DNA of 64,000 nucleotides from Nitratireductor aquimarinus (GCF_017255295.1 NZ_JAFKDE010000003.1:248001-312000), one strand, 5' to 3'. Counted from the first letter of the stretch, positions 6,431-15,270 are shown. Notes: a model not told the origin generated them from the sequence alone. Numbers and translations: made by a program.

Positions 6431-7752
6431 TGTCTGCAACTGACGAACTCGACCGCACATCGCCGACGCTGCGCATCACCGCGCTTTTCACCAGCACGGT
6501 CTTTCTCATCATTCTGGTCGCGTCCTGCGTCCTTCGTGTCGAGATAACCGCACGCGGAACGGCACGCATCGTCCCGGTCGACCGGGTTCAGGTGGTGCAG
6601 CCCGAATATCCTGGCGCGATCACACAAATACGCGTCCGCAATGGAGCAAAAGTCGTCAAAGGCGACCTCCTTGTAAGCCTCGATGCAACGCCGGCACGCG
6701 CCGAGCGCATGACGCTGATCGAAGAGGAGACACGACTTGGACGCGAAGATGCACGTCTAGCGGCTTTTCTGGCGGGTATCGCTGCGATGCGGGAAGGGGG
6801 CCTGCCGCCCCCTCCCGACGTGACCGAAGATTTTAAGATCGATGCAGTCGATGAGACAGGCATGGAGGAACAGAAACGCCTTCTCTCCGCCGATCTGAAG
6901 GACTTTGCCGACACTCTAAGGCGCGCCGATGCCCGCATCGAGGCAAACAGCCGGGAAAGCGACGTCATTCAGGGAAGAATTGCACAGACCGAGGCCGCTC
7001 TGGAAATCCAGAACGAACGTTTGCGGGCGGTTGAGAAACTCTTGAAGCGTGGCGCGGTGTCCCGCAGCAACTATCTGGATGTGCGCAAACTGTTCGACAG
7101 TCTGGAAAACGACAGGATCATCGCCGAACGCCAGGCAGAGCAGAAACAGGCAGAGGCCGGTGTCTTGCAGGCCGAGTGGCGAGGCCTTTTCAGCAGCAGA
7201 AGCAGCGCCGCCTTAAAACGGCGCGACGAGATCGCACTGCGTCTTGCCGTGCTGCGGCAAAAGCAGCGCGCCCTGAAGGAGCGCATCGCGGCTGCCACGC
7301 TGACCGCCCCCGTGTCAGGCACTGTCGAGCAGCTCCAGATCGCCACCATTGGCGGCGTTGTGCAGGCGGGGCAGGAGTTGTTGCGGATCGTGCCAAGCGA
7401 CAGCGCGCTTGAGCTGGAGGCGCTCTTTTCGAACGAAGACAGCGGCTTTCTCGAAGTTGGCCAGAAGGTGCGTGTTCGTCTCGATGCCTATCCGGCCGAG
7501 CGTTTCGGAACCGCAATTGCCGAGATCACCGATATCGCGACCGACTCCATTGAAACAGGCTCATCCGGGCGCTGGGGGTTCGCCGTGTCCATGAAGCCGG
7601 AGGACGCATTCCTCCAGTCTCCGTCCGGCCAGCTCGCGCTGCGGCCCGGCATGACGGCCAGTGTGGACGCCATCACCGGAGAGCGCCGCCTGATCAGCTA
7701 TTTCATCGCGCCGATCACCGCCCAGTTCAGCCGGAGCCTTGGAGAACGCTGA
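6430..7752 (+). CDS. HlyD-family membrane fusion protein
   Basis: 440 residues from ATG 6430, which shares one base with the exporter stop (TGATG) and follows GGGGAG. A TTG three bases earlier is an alternative. One membrane anchor lies at ~20-42 (TALFTSTVFLIILVASCVL), followed by the lipoyl half-motif (QPEYPGAITQIRVRNGAKVVKGD), a long charged coiled coil (~85-280), the second lipoyl half (TAPVSGTVEQLQIATIGGVV) and a beta-barrel domain. It bridges the inner-membrane exporter to an outer-membrane TolC channel. No TolC gene is in the window, so a genomic one is presumably used. It is the last gene of the operon. Confidence 0.92.
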   Translation: MSATDELDRTSPTLRITALFTSTVFLIILVASCVLRVEITARGTARIVPVDRVQVVQPEYPGAITQIRVRNGAKVVKGDLLVSLDATPARAERMTLIEEETRLGREDARLAAFLAGIAAMREGGLPPPPDVTEDFKIDAVDETGMEEQKRLLSADLKDFADTLRRADARIEANSRESDVIQGRIAQTEAALEIQNERLRAVEKLLKRGAVSRSNYLDVRKLFDSLENDRIIAERQAEQKQAEAGVLQAEWRGLFSSRSSAALKRRDEIALRLAVLRQKQRALKERIAAATLTAPVSGTVEQLQIATIGGVVQAGQELLRIVPSDSALELEALFSNEDSGFLEVGQKVRVRLDAYPAERFGTAIAEITDIATDSIETGSSGRWGFAVSMKPEDAFLQSPSGQLALRPGMTASVDAITGERRLISYFIAPITAQFSRSLGER

Positions 7753-7852
7753 CCTTTCCTGATTTTGTGGCCGCGCCCTCTTCATCAAAACCGTCTGGCC
7801 CGGTATTGAGAAACCGGTCGACCGTTCGTCGGCGTCGTACCGGGGAGGGGTA

Positions 7853-8779
7853 ATGACACAAACTCTCGCGCCTTTTTGCGCTGCCGTTGACTGGGGCACC
7901 AGCAGCTTTCGCCTGTGGCTTCTGGATGAAGCAGGCGCCGTTCTGGCCGAGAGCCGAAGCGGCGAGGGGATGATGCACTGCGCTTCGGGCCCGGGGTTTC
8001 AGCCCGTTCTCGATGCCCATCTTGCAAAGGCCGGAGCACCCGCAGACCTGCCTGTCGTGATCTGCGGCATGGCCGGGGCGCGTCAGGGCTGGCTGGAAGC
8101 GCCCTACGTGGCCGCGCCGGCCGCACTCTCCGAACTGCCGTTCAACGCCGCGCGGATCGCAGACGCCACTGCCGACATTCGCATTCTGCCCGGCATTTCG
8201 CTCAATGACGCATCGTCCCCGAACGTCATGCGCGGCGAGGAAACGCAATTGCTGGGCACCGTCGAGGCGCTTGGCAGCGCTCTCGTCTGCATGCCGGGCA
8301 CCCACAGCAAATGGGTGCGCGTGGAGGCAGGCGCGGTCACCCGTTTCAGCACCTTCATGACGGGGGAGCTGTTTTCCGTTCTCACCCGGCACGCCATTCT
8401 GCAACACGCGGTGGATGCCGAAAGCGTGGTGAAAAGCGATGACGCGGCGTTTCTTGCCGCACTCGAGCGCGCCATCGCCCAGCCCGATGCGAGCCTGTCC
8501 GGCCTCTTCGGCGTCCGCGCTGCACAGCTTCTGGGCTATGAGCCCCGCGACGACGGGGCCGCACATCTTTCCGGCCTCCTGATCGGCGGTGAAGTGGCCG
8601 CAGCCCGCTCGCTCTACGGTGCGGATGCCGCTGTCACGCTCATTGCCTCCGGTGGCGTGTCGGCCCTTTATGAGACAGCGCTTGCGCGCGCCGGCTTTAC
8701 CGTGACGCTGATCGATGCGGAAACCGCTTCGCGCAACGGGCTTTACCGTTCTGCGCGCCAGATCTGGGATGTGAAATGA
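7853..8779 (+). CDS. dgoK: 2-dehydro-3-deoxygalactonokinase
   Basis: 308 residues. It phosphorylates 2-keto-3-deoxygalactonate at C6 with ATP. The N-terminal VDWGTSSFRLWLLDE phosphate-1 motif of the actin-like kinase fold, the MRGEETQLLG segment, the PGTHSKWV block and the C-terminal IASGGVSALYE are characteristic of DgoK. A strong GGGGAGGGG ribosome site precedes the ATG. It overlaps dgoA by four bases. The preceding 100 bases hold no gene and probably carry the promoter. Confidence 0.93.
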   Translation: MTQTLAPFCAAVDWGTSSFRLWLLDEAGAVLAESRSGEGMMHCASGPGFQPVLDAHLAKAGAPADLPVVICGMAGARQGWLEAPYVAAPAALSELPFNAARIADATADIRILPGISLNDASSPNVMRGEETQLLGTVEALGSALVCMPGTHSKWVRVEAGAVTRFSTFMTGELFSVLTRHAILQHAVDAESVVKSDDAAFLAALERAIAQPDASLSGLFGVRAAQLLGYEPRDDGAAHLSGLLIGGEVAAARSLYGADAAVTLIASGGVSALYETALARAGFTVTLIDAETASRNGLYRSARQIWDVK

Positions 8780-9420
8780 TGGATGTTTTAGACAAGAACT
8801 GGCCCGGAACGAACCGCGCGCTCGTCGCGATCCTGCGTGGCATTCGCCCCCCGGAAGTCGTGCCCATGACCGAGATGCTGATCGAAGAGGGCATCACCTC
8901 CATCGAGGTTCCGCTGAACTCGCCGGATCCCTTCAGATCCATCGAGGCGGCGCTCGCAGCAGCCGGGAAGAGGGCGCTGATTGGTGCCGGAACGGTGCTT
9001 GATGTCGAAGACGTCGACCGGCTTGCCGATATGGGCGCAAAGCTCGTTGTGAGCCCGAACACGGACGCGGATGTGATCCGCCGCACTGTCGAGCGCGGGC
9101 TGGTCTCCATGCCGGGCGTCTTCACGCCCTCCGAGGCGCTTCTGGCCCACAAATGTGGCGCCACGGCGCTCAAATTCTTTCCGGCGTCCGCGCTTGGCGT
9201 GTCGGGCATCGCCGCCGTCAAGGCGATCCTGCCCGCCGATGCGACCGTCTGTGCAGTGGGTGGCGTTTCGGACGCGACCATAAAGGATTATGTCCGCATC
9301 GGAGTGCGCGCCTTCGGTCTCGCCACAGGGCTCTACAGGCCCGGCGACAGCGTCGAAACCGTCCGCCAGAAGGCGCGTTCCACCGTCGCGGCCTACGATG
9401 CGGCGCTCGCGGACGCGTAA
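8776..9420 (+). CDS. dgoA: 2-dehydro-3-deoxy-6-phosphogalactonate aldolase
   Basis: 214 residues. It splits KDPGal into pyruvate and glyceraldehyde 3-phosphate. The KDPG-aldolase fold is clear: VAILRGI with the active-site arginine, the EVPLNSPDP block, LIGAGTVL, and ATALKFFPAS with the Schiff-base lysine. It overlaps dgoK by ATGA, so both last steps of the De Ley-Doudoroff galactose route are coupled. The galactonate dehydratase and importer genes are not in this window; the BMP transporter at the left edge is not obviously related. Confidence 0.92.
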   Translation: MMDVLDKNWPGTNRALVAILRGIRPPEVVPMTEMLIEEGITSIEVPLNSPDPFRSIEAALAAAGKRALIGAGTVLDVEDVDRLADMGAKLVVSPNTDADVIRRTVERGLVSMPGVFTPSEALLAHKCGATALKFFPASALGVSGIAAVKAILPADATVCAVGGVSDATIKDYVRIGVRAFGLATGLYRPGDSVETVRQKARSTVAAYDAALADA

Positions 9421-9423
9421 GGA

Positions 9424-9939
9424 ATGCCGCTTGCGCTCTACACGTTCGGTGTGTTTTCCAAACCGGCGGATGATCCGGCCAATGATGGCTTTCACCGGCG
9501 GAATGATCCCATATTCGAGCTGGTCGATCAGGCCGAGGGGCTGATTGCGCGCTCCGGCTATGCATCGGATCCCGGCCCCTTGTCCTGGGGCGAGGAGGTC
9601 TATCCGCGTTTCTACGAGGAGAGGGGGGATGGATGGTCTCCGGCCACGCTGTCCTTATGGACAGACATGGAAGCGCTCTTCTCCTTCACCTATTTCGGGC
9701 TTCACGCCGAGGCGCTCAGGCGTGGCCGGGATTGGTTTGAAAAGCCGCAGTGGCCACCGCTGGCGATGTGGTGGCATCACGAAGAAGCCTATCCAGTCTG
9801 GGCCGAAGCCGTGCGGCGGCATGCGTATCTGCACGAGCATGGCCCGACGCCTGTGGCCTTCACCTTCAAACAGCCATTCGATGAAAAGGGTTTGCCGGTG
9901 AAGCTCGACAAGGCGCGCATTCAGGCGCTTCGCCCTTAG
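9424..9939 (+). CDS. DUF3291 family protein
   Basis: 171 residues, starting three bases after dgoA. The order ALYTFGVF, DPIFELVDQAEGLIARSGY, SLWTDMEALFSFTY, WFEKPQWPPLAMWWH and PTPVAFTFKQPFDEKG matches the DUF3291 family, a small fold related to antibiotic biosynthesis monooxygenase-like (dimeric ferredoxin-like) proteins. Its function is unknown. Its position suggests co-transcription with dgoKA, but a link to sugar acid breakdown is not supported by anything else. Confidence 0.8.
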   Translation: MPLALYTFGVFSKPADDPANDGFHRRNDPIFELVDQAEGLIARSGYASDPGPLSWGEEVYPRFYEERGDGWSPATLSLWTDMEALFSFTYFGLHAEALRRGRDWFEKPQWPPLAMWWHHEEAYPVWAEAVRRHAYLHEHGPTPVAFTFKQPFDEKGLPVKLDKARIQALRP

Positions 9940-9952
9940 GGACGATGAGACC

Positions 9953-9979
9953 GCGCCGGGTGAAAAATCCATCCGGCGC
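9953..9979. terminator. Convergent terminator-like hairpin
   Basis: GCGCCGG (9953-9959) and CCGGCGC (9973-9979) bracket a 13-base loop in the gap between the converging DUF3291 and ankyrin genes. There is no long T-run on either strand. Confidence 0.5.
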
Positions 9980-9996
9980 ATGTCAGTCAGATCAAA

Positions 9997-10344
9997 TCAG
10001 GGCCGCAGTTCCTTCGCGCCCTTGTCAGTCAGCATCTTCGCGATCTCGTCATTGCCATTCGCGTTTGCGCGCACGAGCGGCGAATAGCCTTCGAAATCAC
10101 GCGCATTGACGTCCGCGCCATTGTCGATGAGAAATTTGGCGAGCTCTTTATTGCCAACCATGCTTGCTAGATGCAGCGGCGTGTAGCCGTCCAGCTTCGC
10201 CGTGACGAGAGCCGGATCGCTCTGCATGGCCTTGATCGCTTCGGCATTCTTGCCAGTCCAGATCAGGTCACTGAGCGCCGCGTCGGCGGCGAGCGCCGGC
10301 CCGGAAAGACTGACCGCAATCAGGAAGGCTGAGACGAATTTCAT
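9997..10344 (-). CDS. Small exported ankyrin-repeat protein
   Basis: 115 residues with a clear signal peptide (MKFVSAFLIAVSLSGPALA, cleavage after ALA). About two and a half ankyrin repeats follow: DGYTPLHLASMVGNKELAKF, then LIDNGADVNARDFEGYSPLV. Such periplasmic ankyrin proteins are protein-binding modules; several in Pseudomonas and relatives neighbour catalases, but no such neighbour is seen here. Function and partner are unknown. The upstream region is shared with a divergent VOC gene. Confidence 0.8.
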   Translation of the reverse strand: MKFVSAFLIAVSLSGPALAADAALSDLIWTGKNAEAIKAMQSDPALVTAKLDGYTPLHLASMVGNKELAKFLIDNGADVNARDFEGYSPLVRANANGNDEIAKMLTDKGAKELRP

Positions 10345-10540
10345 GAGAATCTCCAGAACGTGATGAAAGCCACGTCCTAGGCCGCCGGCCAGTTAAATGT
10401 AATTGCCTCTGACTGCGACATTGTGCGCTGCTCCTGAAACAGAATGTGTCCAACTGGCTGCACAAGCAACTTTTCGGACGGTTACTTCGAACGCTGTGTT
10501 AGACGAAATCTGGACGAAAGGCGCAGTGGGAAGCAGATAC

Positions 10541-10996
10541 ATGATTGAGCCGAATGTGGAGCAGGGATTTTCTGAAATCGGTGTCCTTTTCGTGGCCGGT
10601 TTTGGCCCGATCACCAGAGAAGCTGAAGACAGTCGGGCGCTATATGCCGATACGCTGGGCCTGCCGCTCAAGCCATACGGCGAGAATGAGGATTATCTTC
10701 TGACCGAAGATGGCGAATTGGAGGGGTGCCGGCATTTCGCGCTTTGGCCACTCAGACAGGCCGCGCAGTCCTGTTTCGGTCGGGATGAGTGGCCGGCCGA
10801 TCTGCCAACGCCGCAGGCATGGCTGGAGTTCGATGTGAAGAGCATTGCCGTCGCCACCGAAGGCCTCCTGGCGCGCGGGTATCATCTTCTGATCGCCAAC
10901 AGGGAGGAACCCTGGGGTCAGAGAGTGACCCGTTTTCTCAGTCCTGAGGGCCTTTTGGTTGCCGTAAGCGAAACGCCATGGTTGCGGGGCTCGTAG
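10541..10996 (+). CDS. VOC (glyoxalase/bleomycin-resistance-like) protein
   Basis: 151 residues from ATG 10541, after GTGGGAAG. The frame is open back to 10403, but those extra 46 residues do not look like a VOC protein. The core GVLFVAGFGPITREAEDSRALYADTLGLPLKP and the later GYHLLIANREEPWGQRVTRFLSPEGLLVAV show the paired beta-alpha-beta units of the fold, with the EEPWGQ turn often seen in fosfomycin or dioxygenase-like members. Metal ligands are not obvious, and the substrate is unknown. Confidence 0.72.
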   Translation: MIEPNVEQGFSEIGVLFVAGFGPITREAEDSRALYADTLGLPLKPYGENEDYLLTEDGELEGCRHFALWPLRQAAQSCFGRDEWPADLPTPQAWLEFDVKSIAVATEGLLARGYHLLIANREEPWGQRVTRFLSPEGLLVAVSETPWLRGS

Positions 10997-11185
10997 AATC
11001 CAGACTTATCGGAGCTCGAAAGCACGGCACTCGCAAATCGCATCGCTACTGACGCGACATCGCGGCATGGTGGGAATGGCAGGTTTGTGGTGTTCGAACC
11101 ATCCGCAGGCAGCACTTCAAACTTGAGCCCACCCAACCACACACAAAGGTCGCATAAGATAGATTATGGAACTGGCATGTGTCGA

Positions 11186-11596
11186 TCAGCCAGCAGAACC
11201 AATGATGCGTGCGGTCGCCAGATAGCCGGCCCAGGCCGAAACGCCGGTCAGAACCGTGCCCCAGGCAATGTCGACGAAGGTCACCGCAATCGACCAGTTC
11301 TTCACGGTCGCAAGGTTCGTCATGTCATAGGTGCCGTAAGCGATGAGCCCCAGAATGGCGCCGGCGAAAAGCGCGCTGGCGGCGCTGCCATTGTTCAGCG
11401 ATGGCGCGACGGCGAAATAGACGATGCCCGCCACATAGACGCAATAGAACAGTCCGGCAGCGACGAGATTGGGCTGGTCCAGCAAGAGATGTCCCATGCG
11501 CTCGCGGTAGAAGCCCGTGGCGACGCGTGACAGCCAGATGTAATCCAGCCCGAAGAACACAAGCGCTGTTGCGACATAGGCCACGAGATAGCTCAT
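11186..11596 (-). CDS. DUF2177 family inner-membrane protein
   Basis: 136 residues with four predicted membrane helices; VAYVATALVFFGLDYIWLS, the central GTYDMTNLATVKNW and the C-terminal DIAWGTVLTGVSA motifs are those of DUF2177. The function of the family is unknown. It starts 31 bases after chrR on the same strand, so it is probably the third gene of the rpoE-chrR operon and part of the photo-oxidative or singlet-oxygen response. The 190 bases beyond its stop hold no gene I can see. Confidence 0.85.
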   Translation of the reverse strand: MSYLVAYVATALVFFGLDYIWLSRVATGFYRERMGHLLLDQPNLVAAGLFYCVYVAGIVYFAVAPSLNNGSAASALFAGAILGLIAYGTYDMTNLATVKNWSIAVTFVDIAWGTVLTGVSAWAGYLATARIIGSAG

Positions 11597-11627
11597 TCGA
11601 TCTCTTTCTCCGTTTGTCCGTCGATTG

Positions 11628-12323
11628 TCAGATTCCGATGATTGGCTGCACGGCGCGCACCAGCCAGCTGCGGAATTTCAATGGCGCGTCCGTCACGGCC
11701 AGGCAGATGCAGTCTTCGCCTTCGGTGGCGATGGGCTGGTGCTGCAGCGTCTCGTCGGCTTCCTCGAAGTCGCCACGAGCAAAGAGATCGTCTCCGTCGT
11801 GAAAACTGCCGGAAAGAACGAGGGTCAGCTCCCTGCCCCTGTGGCCGTGCTCTGGCACCGGCTTGCCAGCCGGAATGCGCAGAAGTCGCACGCGCGCCGT
11901 ACCGTCATCGGTCTCGATGGGCAGATGATAGGCTCCGCGACCGAGCGGCCGCCATTTCACCGTATCCACGTCGCCGCCCACATAAGAGCGTAATGGTTCT
12001 GGCAGAACCGTCTGCCCGGCTTGCGAAGAAGCCTTCGCCTTCACGGGCCGTTCAGCGTCCGGCGTATGCGCCCTGTCGGCGGCAAGCCGCTTTCTGAGGC
12101 TTTCCCAGGACGCGCTTTCGTCGCTGGCCGCTTCCTGCGTTGCCTCTTCATCCACCGGCTCGGCAATGAGCGCGCCGCCCGTCATTTCCATCACGGCCAG
12201 ACGCCGGCGGCATGACGGGCAAAGCGCCAGATGCGTGGCGACAGCAATGCGCCAGCCTTCCGAAAGCTGGCCGGTTGCATAATCGAGAAGAAGCTCTTCG
12301 CTGATATGGTGCTGGATGCTCAT
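11628..12323 (-). CDS. chrR: ChrR-type zinc anti-sigma factor
   Basis: 231 residues. In Rhodobacter, ChrR holds RpoE inactive and releases it on exposure to singlet oxygen. The N-terminal zinc anti-sigma domain is present (HISEELLLDYATGQLSEGW, then HLALCPSC with the His-x3-Cys-x2-Cys ligands), as is the C-terminal cupin domain (~140-225: PEHGHRGRELTLVLSGSFHD, FARGDFEEAD) that senses the signal. Its ATG overlaps the rpoE stop by four bases, the usual sigma/anti-sigma coupling. Confidence 0.92.
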   Translation of the reverse strand: MSIQHHISEELLLDYATGQLSEGWRIAVATHLALCPSCRRRLAVMEMTGGALIAEPVDEEATQEAASDESASWESLRKRLAADRAHTPDAERPVKAKASSQAGQTVLPEPLRSYVGGDVDTVKWRPLGRGAYHLPIETDDGTARVRLLRIPAGKPVPEHGHRGRELTLVLSGSFHDGDDLFARGDFEEADETLQHQPIATEGEDCICLAVTDAPLKFRSWLVRAVQPIIGI

Positions 12324-12889
12324 GATCTGTCTCCCAGCGTCGCTCGCAGTCGATTGAACGCCAGACGAATGCGTGATTTCACGGTTCCCAGTGGCAGGTC
12401 GAGGCGCTTGGCGATCTCGCTGTGGGAAGCCTCGTCGAAAAATGCGAGATCGAGCAGCCTGCGTTGCTCGGGCGGCAGCTCTTCAAGTGCCGCATGGAGA
12501 CGCCGCTCGTCATCACGGGCTTCCATTGTCTGATCGGCCGTCGGGTCTGCGTCAGGCACGAAAGCCGGATCGTTCGGGTCGAAATCCGGCCTCTTGGAGC
12601 GACGGTAGCTATCGATGCGCAGATTGCGCGCGATGGTGAAAATCCAGGTGGCCGCGTTGCCTTTGTCGGCGTCGAACTGCGCTGCTTTGCGCCACACCGT
12701 CATCATGGTTTCCTGCATCAGCTCCTCGGCTGCCTGCGGGTCCCGCACGAGACGCATCATATATGCGCGCACCCGCGGCCCGAAGGCGCGGAAAACCTGT
12801 TCAAAGGCCTCCATATCGCCATCGCTGCCGATCCTGGCGATGAGATCAGCCATCTCTGCCCTGGGCTCGGTATCCGTCGTCTTGGTCAT
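12320..12889 (-). CDS. rpoE: ECF sigma factor RpoE (ECF11-like)
   Basis: 189 residues from ATG 12889; the open frame extends to 13363, but those upstream residues are not sigma-like and a GGGGCGAG ribosome site precedes 12889. Region 2 (AFGPRVRAYMMRLVRDPQAAEELMQETMMTVWRKA) and region 4 (LEELPPEQRRLLDLAFFDEASHSEIAKRL, then GTVKSRIRLAFNRLR) are complete. Together with chrR it forms a singlet-oxygen stress switch. A TGATCC-N18-TAGTG promoter ~110 bases upstream fits autoregulation. Confidence 0.93.
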   Translation of the reverse strand: MTKTTDTEPRAEMADLIARIGSDGDMEAFEQVFRAFGPRVRAYMMRLVRDPQAAEELMQETMMTVWRKAAQFDADKGNAATWIFTIARNLRIDSYRRSKRPDFDPNDPAFVPDADPTADQTMEARDDERRLHAALEELPPEQRRLLDLAFFDEASHSEIAKRLDLPLGTVKSRIRLAFNRLRATLGDRS

Positions 12890-12996
12890 CTCGCCCCGAT
12901 TCACGGCGCGGCGGCGCTTCCGCGTCGCAGAGCCGGAGAACATTAAAAGCGCCTGTCGCACAGGCTTTGTCGGGCCGATTTCAAGGTTCATGCCCG

Positions 12997-13026
12997 CCAC
13001 TACGCGATCTAGCGCGCTCCGGATCA
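12997..13026 (-). promoter_or_regulatory. Putative RpoE-dependent promoter of rpoE-chrR
   Basis: On the minus strand TGATCC (13026-13021), an 18-base spacer and TAGTGG (13002-12997) lie ~100 bases before the rpoE start. The same -35 and spacing, with TAGTGT, recur before the SDR gene at 17297-17325. TGATCC is, as I recall, the -35 of RpoE promoters in Rhodobacter. The match between the two sites is seen directly; use by this sigma factor is inferred. Confidence 0.65.
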
Positions 13027-13114
13027 CAGCACACAAAAAAATGTCATGCCGGCAAATCCAGTCGCGCTTTGCTTGCGTATCTGAGTTCAAAGAGACGTCA
13101 AAAGGAAAAATCCG

Positions 13115-14467
13115 GTGCTCAACCAAGTTCGCCCAGCCAGCAGAGGCCATGTTGCTGTCATCGGAAGTGGTATTTCGGGCCTGTCGGCCGCCTGGCTTCT
13201 TTCGCGGTCGCGCCGGGTCACGCTTTACGAGGCAGATGCCCGCCCGGGCGGGCACGCCAACACGGTGGATGTTCCTTCCGAGACCGGTCCGATAGCGGTC
13301 GATACGGGGTTCATCGTCTACAATGACCGGAATTACCCCGAACTCGTCTCGCTCTTCGATCACTTAAGCGTTCCGACACTGCCATCGGACATGTCGTTCG
13401 CCGCGTCTCTGGATGGTGGACGTTTTGAATATTCCGGTTCCGGTCTGCGCGGTCTTCTGGGACAGAAGGCAAATGTGGTGCGCCCGCGTTTCTGGCGGAT
13501 GCTGGCCGATGTTCTTCGGTTCTACCGCGAGGCCCCTTCCCTCCTGATCGAACGCAAACATGCCGATGAAACCCTCGGCTCCTATCTCAGGCTTTCCGGC
13601 TACAGCGAAGGCTTCATCAACGATCATCTCCTGCCCATGGGCGCAGCCATCTGGTCGACAACGTCTGAGGAGATGCGTGAATACCCACTGCATGCCTTCA
13701 TCAGCTTCTTCGAACGGCACGGGCTTCTCTCGCTGTCGGATCGCCCGCGCTGGCGCACAGTGGCGGGCGGCAGCCGCACCTATGTGCGCCGGCTCCTTGA
13801 CGATTTTGACGGCGAGTTGCGGCTTTCCACGCCGGTTGCAAACGTTCGACGGCTCAAGCATGGCGTGGAGGTCACAGACACGTCGGGTCATAAAGAACGG
13901 TTTGACGATGTCGTCATCGCAACGCATGCCGATCAGGCACTCAAGTTTCTGGAGGATGCGAGCGAGACGGAGCACCGGCTCCTGAGCGCCTTCTCCTACA
14001 CGCCGAACAAGGCCGTCCTGCACAAGAACACGGATCTCATGCCGAAACGGCAAAGCGTCTGGTCGAGCTGGAACTATATCGAGCGCGACAGGAAGGCCGG
14101 CAACCGTCAGCTTTGCGTCACTTACTGGATGAACCGGCTCCAGAACATCGACCCCGCTCATCCGCTTTTCGTCACGCTCAATCCTTCGCAGGATATTCCG
14201 GACGAAGACGTGATTCAGGCGTTCGACTACACGCACCCGCTCTTCAACCACGCGGCTCTTTCGGCGCAGAAGCAACTCTGGCAGTTGCAGGGAAACCGCA
14301 ACACGTGGTTCTGCGGTGCCTATTTCGGCAGCGGCTTCCACGAAGACGGCATCCGCGCCGGTCTTGGCGCCGCCGAGCTTCTGGCCGGCATCGCCGCGCC
14401 GTGGAAAAGTGGCAGGGCGGACGCCGCCGCCGCAAGGCGGGACGAGGCGCTTGTGGCAGCCGAATGA
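13115..14467 (+). CDS. FAD-dependent amine-oxidase-like oxidoreductase
   Basis: 450 residues from GTG 13115, after AAGGA. The dinucleotide-binding GSGISGLSAAWLLSRS (~17-32), the EADARPGGHANTV second motif and the C-terminal FCGAYFGSGFHEDGIRAGLGAAE flavin-binding end mark the NAD(P)/FAD oxidoreductase group that sits with DUF1365 and cyclopropane-fatty-acid-synthase-like genes in many Proteobacteria. It overlaps DUF1365 by four bases. Inferred role: redox step on membrane fatty acids under oxidative stress. A weak AAATCC-N18-TATCTG resembling the RpoE promoter lies at 13054-13083. Confidence 0.85.
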   Translation: MLNQVRPASRGHVAVIGSGISGLSAAWLLSRSRRVTLYEADARPGGHANTVDVPSETGPIAVDTGFIVYNDRNYPELVSLFDHLSVPTLPSDMSFAASLDGGRFEYSGSGLRGLLGQKANVVRPRFWRMLADVLRFYREAPSLLIERKHADETLGSYLRLSGYSEGFINDHLLPMGAAIWSTTSEEMREYPLHAFISFFERHGLLSLSDRPRWRTVAGGSRTYVRRLLDDFDGELRLSTPVANVRRLKHGVEVTDTSGHKERFDDVVIATHADQALKFLEDASETEHRLLSAFSYTPNKAVLHKNTDLMPKRQSVWSSWNYIERDRKAGNRQLCVTYWMNRLQNIDPAHPLFVTLNPSQDIPDEDVIQAFDYTHPLFNHAALSAQKQLWQLQGNRNTWFCGAYFGSGFHEDGIRAGLGAAELLAGIAAPWKSGRADAAAARRDEALVAAE

Positions 14468-15270
14468 GCTGGAACTCCGCCATATACCGGGGTGAGGTGG
14501 TCCATGTGCGCCACCGGCCGCGCGTGCATCGGCTGCGCTACCGCGTGTTCGCACTGGATCTCGATCTGGACGAACTGCCGCGCCTGTCGAAGGCGCTCCG
14601 GTTTTTCGGCTACAACCGCCCTGCTCTCTTTTCGTTCCGCGACAGCGACCATGGAGATGGTCTTGCGGGCGGCCTGCGCCGCTGGGTGGATGCGCGCATC
14701 GCCGAGGCCGGGTTCGATCCCGCTTCCATGCGGGTCAGCGTTCTTTGTTATCCGCGCATTCTCGGCTATGTGTTCAATCCCCTCACCGTCTATTTCTGCC
14801 GCGACGAAAGAGGCGCGGTGCAGCTCGTTCTCTACGAGGTCTGCAACACGTTCAACGAGCGCCACACCTATGTGATCCCGGCCTCCGATACGGGCAGGCC
14901 CAGCATCCGACATTCCTGCGACAAGGCGCTTTATGTCTCGCCATTCCTCTCGATGGATTGCCGCTATGATTTCCGCATCGCTCCGCCGGGTGATGAAGTC
15001 ATGGTCTCGATCAGCGAGAGCGAGGCGCGCGAGAAGGTGCTTTTCGCTTCCTTTTCCGGCAAGCGCCAGACGCTGACCGACGGGGCGCTCATCCGCCTCT
15101 TCTTCAGCCATCCGCTGATGACCCTCAAGGTCACCGGAGCCATTCATTTCGAGGCGCTTCGCCTCTGGCTGAAGGGCGTTCCATTTCACCGCCATCGGCC
15201 CGCCGACACCCCCGTCGCCAAAACACTGGTCGCCCCCAATCCCAAGGTGCAACAGCATGAGCCACATTGA
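14464..15270 (+). CDS. DUF1365 family protein
   Basis: 268 residues from ATG 14464, which overlaps the stop of the FAD enzyme. SAIYRGEVVHVRHRPRVHRLRYRVF, DLDELPRLS, VLCYPRILGYVFNPLTVYFC, LYEVCNTFNERHTY and the SPFLSMDCRYDF block define DUF1365. No enzymatic activity is established for the family; it is nearly always between an FAD oxidoreductase and a CFA-synthase-like methyltransferase, as here. It ends 14 bases inside the next gene. Confidence 0.88.
   Translation: MSWNSAIYRGEVVHVRHRPRVHRLRYRVFALDLDLDELPRLSKALRFFGYNRPALFSFRDSDHGDGLAGGLRRWVDARIAEAGFDPASMRVSVLCYPRILGYVFNPLTVYFCRDERGAVQLVLYEVCNTFNERHTYVIPASDTGRPSIRHSCDKALYVSPFLSMDCRYDFRIAPPGDEVMVSISESEAREKVLFASFSGKRQTLTDGALIRLFFSHPLMTLKVTGAIHFEALRLWLKGVPFHRHRPADTPVAKTLVAPNPKVQQHEPH

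Noticed and set aside
8776-9420. dgoA as part of a complete galactonate operon
   Set aside because: No galactonate dehydratase, lactonase or dedicated importer is encoded nearby; only dgoK and dgoA can be supported.
11085-11110. tRNA T-arm-like GTGTTCGAACCA sequence
   Set aside because: No acceptor, D-arm or anticodon structure can be built around it on either strand.
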